A DNA stretch of 64,000 nt from positions 186,001-250,000 of the forward strand of contig NZ_RKMF01000002.1 in the NCBI RefSeq assembly GCF_003797835.1, in the 5' to 3' direction. Origin of the DNA: Kocuria soli. Its GTDB lineage: Bacteria > Actinomycetota > Actinomycetes > Actinomycetales > Micrococcaceae. The notes below the pieces were generated by a model. The model had not been told where the DNA came from and ran no database searches. It saw only the letters and a program-made list of their open reading frames with translations. Shown here in pieces: positions 59,040 through 64,000 of the stretch (positions within the stretch are counted from its first letter, which is position 1; each line of letters begins with the position of its first letter). Made by a program: the position numbers and the translations under genes.

Positions 59040-59762
59040 TCACCCCTGCGTGGGACCCGTTGCCTGAATCCCCGTGGAGGTCGTCTTCACGTCGTTGTCC
59101 GCGGAATCCTCGTCGTAGGACACCTGATCCGGCACCCGGTAGGAACCGAAGACCGTTGCGTCTCCGGCACCGTCGACCAGGATCCGAACAGCCGGGGGTG
59201 ACTGGGGGTCGGCCAGCCCGGCGTCGATGGCAGCAGCCACAGCCGTGTTGGTGAGCTGCTGGATCGCAAGCCGCGCCTGTGGGCGCTCGAGGTGACGGGA
59301 CACCGCAGTGGCGGGCAGGTCCACGGTGATGGTGTCGTCGGTGTAGGAGGTCCCGATCCCGGAAACGGGCCGCCACAGGGTGCGTTGCTCCGCCTCGTCG
59401 GGCGTTGCCTGCGTCATGGCCTGCACCGCCGTGTCGATCGGGTCGGCCGTTCCGGAGCCCTGAACGGTCAGGGACTCGCGGAACAGCTGCTGCGTCGAAT
59501 CACCCGAACCGGTCCAGTAGACCGGGACCGTGACCGTACGGGAAGTGTCGTCTGAACCACCGGAGGCACCGGATGCGTCGAGGACAACCGTTGTCGACTG
59601 GCCCGCGCCGTCCAGGAACGACGGCGAGGTGCACGACACCAAGGTCATGGTCACGGCTGCGGCAGCGGAGACGATGGTGCGGGCGCGTCGACGCTGCGGA
59701 CCGGGCACGCCGGCAGGGGAGTTCGGGTGGGTGGGGTTGCCGTCGTCGAACACCGGTGCCAC
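59040..59762 (-). CDS. GerMN-domain lipoprotein
   Basis: The 240-residue product has a basic N-terminus (PQRRRARTIVSAAAAVTMTL) and a lipobox-like LVSC, so it is probably a lipid-anchored surface protein. The exported part contains TVTVPVYWTGSGD, DPIDTAVQAMT and DDTITVDLPATAV, the pattern of the GerMN (spore germination GerM-type) domain, which also occurs in non-spore-forming actinobacteria. GTG 59762 has AAAGGAG 5 nt upstream; GTG 59783 would start before that site. It is divergent from phoH. Function unknown, likely in the cell envelope. Confidence 0.8.
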   Translation of the reverse strand: MAPVFDDGNPTHPNSPAGVPGPQRRRARTIVSAAAAVTMTLVSCTSPSFLDGAGQSTTVVLDASGASGGSDDTSRTVTVPVYWTGSGDSTQQLFRESLTVQGSGTADPIDTAVQAMTQATPDEAEQRTLWRPVSGIGTSYTDDTITVDLPATAVSRHLERPQARLAIQQLTNTAVAAAIDAGLADPQSPPAVRILVDGAGDATVFGSYRVPDQVSYDEDSADNDVKTTSTGIQATGPTQG

Positions 59763-59999
59763 GCTCACTCCTTTCCCAGCCACGCTCTGCTGTCCTCACG
59801 TCCTACGGGTCCTGGCTGGGCACTGCGCATCGGTGGTGGGTTCCGCGCGATCCCGCGGCGCACAGCCTGTTGTCCGAGCGCAGCATCTTGCAACCGCCCG
59901 GACAACGCCGACCAGGCAACCACACACCACCGGAGGGCGCACGCCCTGGACCATCCTTTGCCGGTACCGATACCAAATCGGAATCTTCGGCCGCGGCTG

Positions 60000-60005
60000 T
60001 ACGCT
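60000..60005 (+). promoter_or_regulatory. Candidate -10 box of phoH-ybeY-era
   Basis: TACGCT is followed after 7 nt by GTG 60013, the same hexamer and spacing as at metK, suggesting a leaderless phoH message. Confidence 0.4.
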
Positions 60006-60012
60006 GATGGTG

Positions 60013-61251
60013 GTGTCCGCAGCGACGCCCGCCGCCACTCGGGTCACGGAAGACCGGACACGTGAAGGACGGCGTCACTTCTCCAGGAAAGCGAGTACTG
60101 GCCCGTCGGCCGACACCATGCACGATCCCGACATCACACCCCACGCCACCCGCGCGAACCGCCGTTCGACCGCGGAGCCCGCGGACGGTGGTACAGAGCG
60201 CGAGCGCAGGGTCATGACGTTCGCGGACCGGGAGACCATGGTCCGTTGCTTGGGCCAGGCGGACAGCACCCTCACCCAGATCGAGCTGGCGAGACCCGGT
60301 ACCAAGCTGTTCGCGAAGGACCTCCAGGTCGTGGTCGAGGGCAGATCCCAGGACGTCTTCGTGGTCGTGGCCCTGCTCGAGGAGCTGCAGGCACTGGCGC
60401 GCAAGGGAACGCTGGTGACCCCTCAGGTGGTCGCCCAGCTCCTGGGGATTCTGTCCCGTGACGCTGCCGCCCGCCCGTCCGCGGCATTGAACCAGGACAT
60501 CCTGTCCTCCCGCGGGCGCACCATCCGCCCGAAGACGCTCAACCAGAAGCTCTACACGGATGCCATCGACGCACACACCATCGTGTTCGGCATCGGTCCC
60601 GCAGGTACCGGCAAGACCTACCTGGCGATGGCCAAGGCGGTGCAGGCCCTCCAGACCAAGGAGGTGTCCCGGATCATCCTGACCCGGCCCGCCGTGGAGG
60701 CCGGGGAGCGGCTGGGGTTCTTGCCCGGCACTCTGACCGACAAGATTGACCCGTACTTGCGGCCGCTCTACGACGCACTGCACGACATGCTGGATCCGGA
60801 GACGATCCCCAAACTCATGGAAGCGGGCACGATCGAAGTCGCCCCGTTGGCGTACATGCGTGGTCGGACCCTCAACGACGCCTTCATCATCCTTGACGAA
60901 GCGCAGAACACCACACCGGAACAGATGAAGATGTTCCTGACCCGTCTGGGCTTCGGCTCCAAGATCGTGGTCACCGGAGACGTCACGCAGATCGACCTTC
61001 CCGGCGGCACGTCCTCCGGGCTGCGGCAGGTCGAGCACATCCTCCGCGGGGTCGATGACATCGCCTTCCCCACCCTCAGCAGCGACGACGTCGTCCGGCA
61101 CGAACTGGTCGGGAAGATCGTCGACGCCTACGGTCACTTCGACGCCACGAACCGGGTGCGCCAGGAGCGGCGCCAGCGCAAACAGGACCGAGCCGGGGGC
61201 CAGGCGGGCGCTGCCACCACGTCCGTGACCGAAACGGCCGAGGAGCACTGA
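60013..61251 (+). CDS. phoH: PhoH family ATPase
   Basis: The protein has the PhoH core: a short N-terminal domain ([21 protein letters not shown]), then the P-loop [33 protein letters not shown], the Walker [20 protein letters not shown] and [11 protein letters not shown]. It is predicted to be an RNA-linked ATPase and pairs with YbeY in most bacteria. The start is uncertain: GTG 60013 (412 residues) suits the leaderless promoter, while ATG 60118 gives 377 residues. Both include extra residues before the conserved part. ybeY begins 1 nt after the stop. Confidence 0.92.
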   Translation: MSAATPAATRVTEDRTREGRRHFSRKASTGPSADTMHDPDITPHATRANRRSTAEPADGGTERERRVMTFADRETMVRCLGQADSTLTQIELARPGTKLFAKDLQVVVEGRSQDVFVVVALLEELQALARKGTLVTPQVVAQLLGILSRDAAARPSAALNQDILSSRGRTIRPKTLNQKLYTDAIDAHTIVFGIGPAGTGKTYLAMAKAVQALQTKEVSRIILTRPAVEAGERLGFLPGTLTDKIDPYLRPLYDALHDMLDPETIPKLMEAGTIEVAPLAYMRGRTLNDAFIILDEAQNTTPEQMKMFLTRLGFGSKIVVTGDVTQIDLPGGTSSGLRQVEHILRGVDDIAFPTLSSDDVVRHELVGKIVDAYGHFDATNRVRQERRQRKQDRAGGQAGAATTSVTETAEEH

Positions 61252-61252
61252 G

Positions 61253-61813
61253 ATGAGCGGACCCCTTCTCGACGACGCGGCCCGCGGTGACGCGCCGGCC
61301 AACGTCGACATCGACGTACAACACGATGCCGACCAGCTCCCGGCCGACCAGAGCGAACACCGCGACGCCTGGGCGGCCTACGATCCGGCCCGTCAACGGG
61401 CCTTGGTCAGCCACTGTTTCCGTCAGCTCCGCCTGGCCTCTGACGTCGAGTTGTCGATCGCCGTCGTGGACGAGGAGGAGATGGCGCGGTTGCACGTCGA
61501 ATGGATGGGCCTCCCGGGGCCCACGGACGTGATGTCCTTCCCCATGGACGAGCTCGAGGCCGGTACGGAGGACTCCCCGACGCACGGAACCCTCGGGGAC
61601 ATCGTCCTGTGCCCGCCCGTCGCGGCGCGCCAGGCCGCCGCTGCCGGGCATTCCACGGAGGACGAATTCTTCCTCCTGACGGTGCACGGCATCCTGCACC
61701 TGCTCGGGCACGACCACGCGGAACCGGAGGAGCGCGCGACCATGTTCGCGCTGCAACGCCATTTGTTGACCGGTTTCCTCGGCCGGTCCGCCCCCGTGGA
61801 GACCATGCAGTGA
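61253..61813 (+). CDS. ybeY: Endoribonuclease YbeY (rRNA maturation)
   Basis: The 186-residue protein has the zinc motif [16 protein letters not shown] and [24 protein letters not shown], the normal UPF0054 pattern. It takes part in 16S rRNA 3' processing and ribosome quality control. About 35 acidic residues are added at the N-terminus. It follows phoH directly. A very short ORF, not the usual CBS-domain hemolysin-like gene, lies between it and era. Confidence 0.94.
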   Translation: MSGPLLDDAARGDAPANVDIDVQHDADQLPADQSEHRDAWAAYDPARQRALVSHCFRQLRLASDVELSIAVVDEEEMARLHVEWMGLPGPTDVMSFPMDELEAGTEDSPTHGTLGDIVLCPPVAARQAAAAGHSTEDEFFLLTVHGILHLLGHDHAEPEERATMFALQRHLLTGFLGRSAPVETMQ

Positions 61814-61905
61814 CGGCCACTGAACAGGCGCGCGAAGGACTCGCGGCACCGTCCGCGGACAACCACGGCGCGAGCCGCAGGAAAGGAGCCCGGCGTGGGC
61901 GATGA
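61810..61905 (+). CDS. Tiny ORF between ybeY and era (possible relic or small protein)
   Basis: A GTG at 61810 overlaps the ybeY stop by 4 nt and opens a 31-codon frame that ends at 61905, inside the first codons of era. The product is hydrophilic, with a basic end, [10 protein letters not shown]. In many actinobacteria a CBS-domain (CorC/hemolysin-like) gene sits here. The coupled start and overlapping stop could be what is left after an internal in-frame deletion of such a gene, or chance. No ribosome binding site is seen, so expression would need coupling. Confidence 0.3.
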   Translation: MTATEQAREGLAAPSADNHGASRRKGARRGR

Positions 61906-62971
61906 GATCTCGAGTGGAGACAACGGCCGGCCCGAGGGTTCCGACGACCGGTTCATGACGCCGTCGGGGGACTTCCGTGCGGGGTTCGCCGTGTTCGTGG
62001 GCCGCCCCAACGCGGGCAAGTCCACCCTGACCAATGCGTTGGTGGGGGAGAAGGTGGCCATCACCTCCAACCGTCCCCAGACCACCCGCCACACCATCCG
62101 CGGGATCGTGCACCGGCCGGACGGCCAGCTGGTGCTCGTGGACACACCGGGCGTCCACCGCCCCCGGACCCTGTTGGGGGAGCGCCTCAATGATCTTGTG
62201 GCGGAGACCCTCAGCGAGGTCGACGTCCTGGGTCTGTGCATTCCCGCCGACGAGAAGATCGGCCCCGGGGACCGATTCATTGCGGCTCAGCTCGCCCAGT
62301 CCGGTGGGCGCCCGATCGTGGCCATCGTCACCAAGTCGGACACGGTGGGCCGCCAAACCCTGGCCGAGCAGCTGATCGCCGTCGAACAGCTGGGACGCGA
62401 GGTGCTCACCGCGGAGTTCGAGGAGACGGAGCGCCGCAGGGGAATCCGGGCCCGGAAGAAGGGCAAGGCCTATGACCCCCGGCCTACTCCCCCCGACCTG
62501 GGCTTCGCCGACGTCATTCCGGTCAGCGCGGTCAACGGGTTCCAGGTCGAGTCGCTGGCCCAGGTGCTCATTTCTCACATGTCGCCCTCGCCGCCCCTGT
62601 ACCCGGACGGTGAGCTCACGGACGAGCCGGAATTGACCATGATCGCCGAACTCGTCCGGGAAGCGGCGTTGGAAGGTGTGCGCGACGAGCTCCCGCATTC
62701 CCTGGCAGCGGTCTGCGAGGACATGATCCCTCGTGAGGACCGCCCGGAGGACGATCCGATGGTCGACGTCCACGTCTCCCTCTACGTTGAACGCCCGTCA
62801 CAGAAGGCCATCGTCATCGGAAAGGGTGGCGCCCGACTGCGTGAGATCGGTGCGACGGCCCGGCGGTCGATCGAAAAGCTCCTGGGCACCAAGGTGTACC
62901 TGGACCTGCACGTCAAGGTCGCCAAGGAATGGCAACGCGATCCTCGCCAGCTCTCGCGCCTGGGCTTCTGA
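61895..62971 (+). CDS. era: GTPase Era
   Basis: The 358-residue GTPase has G1 GRPNAGKST, G2 in QTTRHTIRG, G3 VDTPGVHRPR and G4 TKSD, then a KH domain with GKGGARLREIGATARRSIEKLL. It binds the 16S rRNA 3' end in 30S assembly. It is longer than the usual 300 residues: an N-terminal polar stretch of about 27 and an Arg/Lys-rich insertion (ERRRGIRARKKGKAYDPRP) between the G domain and KH domain. GTG 61895 has AAAGGAG 6 nt upstream. Confidence 0.96.
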   Translation: MGDEISSGDNGRPEGSDDRFMTPSGDFRAGFAVFVGRPNAGKSTLTNALVGEKVAITSNRPQTTRHTIRGIVHRPDGQLVLVDTPGVHRPRTLLGERLNDLVAETLSEVDVLGLCIPADEKIGPGDRFIAAQLAQSGGRPIVAIVTKSDTVGRQTLAEQLIAVEQLGREVLTAEFEETERRRGIRARKKGKAYDPRPTPPDLGFADVIPVSAVNGFQVESLAQVLISHMSPSPPLYPDGELTDEPELTMIAELVREAALEGVRDELPHSLAAVCEDMIPREDRPEDDPMVDVHVSLYVERPSQKAIVIGKGGARLREIGATARRSIEKLLGTKVYLDLHVKVAKEWQRDPRQLSRLGF

Positions 62972-63041
62972 CTTCTGGCCGTCCCCGCGCAGTCGCCGCA
63001 CGGCCGCCCTGCCCCGGATGCCCTAGTTGAGAGTGACGGTG

Positions 63042-63047
63042 TACCAT
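63042..63047 (+). promoter_or_regulatory. Candidate -10 box of the LytR-CpsA-Psr gene
   Basis: TACCAT fits TANNNT and lies about 90 nt before the GTG start. A TTGAGA at 63027-63032 is too close (9 nt) to be its -35. Confidence 0.3.
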
Positions 63048-63136
63048 CCGGGAGGTTGCGTGACCGACGACGTGCCCGCCTGACCGAACGCCGACGTCGA
63101 GCCAGCGCGCCACCCCGACATCTTGGAGCCCCATCC

Positions 63137-64000
63137 GTGAACACCCGCACTCCCGACAGCGAGCGCACCTCGTGGGCCGACACCCGCCAGGCCGGTCGCC
63201 ACTGGAGCGCGAAGTCAGGGATGAGCAAAGGCCTCAAGTGGGGTCTGATCAGCCTGGCAATCGGGCTGGTCGTCGTCCTGGCCGTCGGTGGTCTGAGCAT
63301 TTATCGGCTTCAGCAGAACCTGACCACCAGTCCTTTGAACCTCGGTAACGGGGAGGCCGGTGACGACGGCCCCACGGACATCCTGATCATGGGCTCCGAC
63401 ACCCGCGTCGGGGAGGGCAACGACCAGTACGGTGAGGTCGAGTACGGCAACGGCGACGGGCGCACCGACGTCATGATGCTGTTGCACATTTCCGAGGACC
63501 GGGAGAACGTCTCCGTCGTGTCCTTCCCGCGGGATCTCGTGGTCGACATCCCGGAATGCACGGACCCGGAATCCGGCAAGGTCTACGAGCCGATGGAAAA
63601 CGCCATGCTCAACACCGCCGCGGAGAACGGCGGGCCTGGGTGCACCGTGGCCACCATCAACGACTTCACCGGATTGAGTATCGATCACTTCATGCTCGCC
63701 GACTTCAACGCCGTGACCGAGCTGTCCGAGGCCGTCGGCGGCGTCGAGGTCTGCGTCAACCAGCCCGTGGACGATCCCAAGTCCGGACTCGAACTGCCCG
63801 CCGGTGTGTCCACGGTCGAAGGCAAGAACGCCCTGGCGTTCCTGCGATCACGCGCCGCGTTCGGCGACGGCGGCGACGAGTCCCGTATCCGCTCCCAGCA
63901 ACAGTTCATGGCGTCCCTGGCCCGCAAGGTCAAGGAAGAGGGAACGCTCACCAACCCCGGCAAGCTCTACGAGATCGCCGACGTCATGACCAGCAACCTG
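63137..64000 (+). CDS. LytR-CpsA-Psr family cell-wall glycopolymer ligase, N-terminal part (3' end outside window)
   Basis: The frame starts at GTG 63137 and is open to the last base, giving 288 residues. It has a cytoplasmic N-terminus of about 34 residues, one membrane segment (LKWGLISLAIGLVVVLAVGG) and the LCP catalytic core. That core shows DILIMGSDTRVG, GRTDVMMLLHI, VSFPRDLVVDIP and LADFNAVTELSEAVGGVEV, then an R-R-Q stretch (FLRSRAAFGDGGDESRIRSQ). The family transfers teichoic acids or similar glycopolymers to peptidoglycan. GGAG lies 9 nt before the start. Confidence 0.92.
   Translation, partial: MNTRTPDSERTSWADTRQAGRHWSAKSGMSKGLKWGLISLAIGLVVVLAVGGLSIYRLQQNLTTSPLNLGNGEAGDDGPTDILIMGSDTRVGEGNDQYGEVEYGNGDGRTDVMMLLHISEDRENVSVVSFPRDLVVDIPECTDPESGKVYEPMENAMLNTAAENGGPGCTVATINDFTGLSIDHFMLADFNAVTELSEAVGGVEVCVNQPVDDPKSGLELPAGVSTVEGKNALAFLRSRAAFGDGGDESRIRSQQQFMASLARKVKEEGTLTNPGKLYEIADVMTSNL

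Noticed and set aside
63027-63047. TTGAGA and TACCAT as a full promoter of the LytR-CpsA-Psr gene
   Set aside because: The spacing is only 9 nt; just the -10-like box was kept, with low confidence.

Overview
The window is a continuous stretch of chromosome from a high-GC Gram-positive bacterium. Gene content and order point to Actinomycetota, order Micrococcales, most likely a Micrococcaceae-type organism: mihF-gmk-rpoZ-coaBC-metK-priA, rpsD-DUF948-alaS-ruvX-mltG-aroE, aroC-K-B-efp-nusB-pyrR-B-C-carA-B-pyrF, hrcA-dnaJ-rsmE/phoH-ybeY-era, a DUF3097 gene, and a C50-type carotenoid cluster. GTG and TTG starts are common, adjacent genes very often overlap by 1, 4 or 8 nt, and several promoters look leaderless. 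I cannot fix the genus by eye. No insertion sequence, prophage, CRISPR array, rRNA or convincing tRNA was seen.

Layout: 1-3109, glycerol use (glpD 3' end, glpF, glpK). 3133-4229, a DUF559/Vsr-like nuclease gene bracketed by two copies of a long inverted repeat; a third copy lies at 43001-43057. 4230-6666, rpsD with a structured leader, then a DUF948 membrane protein and a small partner. 6783-12106, alaS, ruvX, mltG, aroE as an overlapping operon. 12249-16458, aroC, aroK, aroB, efp, nusB. 16467-25661, the pyrimidine operon pyrR-pyrB-pyrC-(membrane protein)-carA-carB-pyrF, preceded by a PyrR-binding-loop-like hairpin that abuts the pyrR ribosome binding site. 25744-32350, mihF, gmk, rpoZ, coaBC, metK and a helicase-degenerate priA.

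32360-34549 (minus) holds an alpha/beta hydrolase and a glycosyltransferase. 34767-42982 holds leuS, degV, comEA, comEC and holA. 43141-44157 (minus) holds rpsT and an orphan PemK/MazF-like gene. 44272-50077 is a MarR regulator followed by crtE-crtB-crtI-crtYe and one continuous gene that fuses the second cyclase subunit (CrtYf/LbtB type) to the UbiA-family lycopene elongase (CrtEb/LbtC type). This set should build lycopene and then a C50 carotenoid. 50250-54098 holds lepA, a PP2C-like gene and hemW; 54110-55662 (minus) a DUF4870 membrane protein and DUF3097. 55802-59029 is a CIRCE-controlled hrcA followed by dnaJ and rsmE. 59040-59762 (minus) is a GerMN lipoprotein. 60013-62971 is phoH, ybeY, a 31-codon ORF and era. 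63137-64000 is the start of a LytR-CpsA-Psr gene cut by the window edge.

Most of the window is ordinary core genome. The points most worth a second look are the covarying palindromic repeat family around the DUF559 gene, the CrtYf-CrtEb fusion with its MarR regulator, the PyrR loop and mihF operator, the orphan PemK-like gene, the tiny ORF between ybeY and era, and recurrent short tandem duplications next to start codons. Coordinates of weak regulatory sites are eye-derived and given low confidence.
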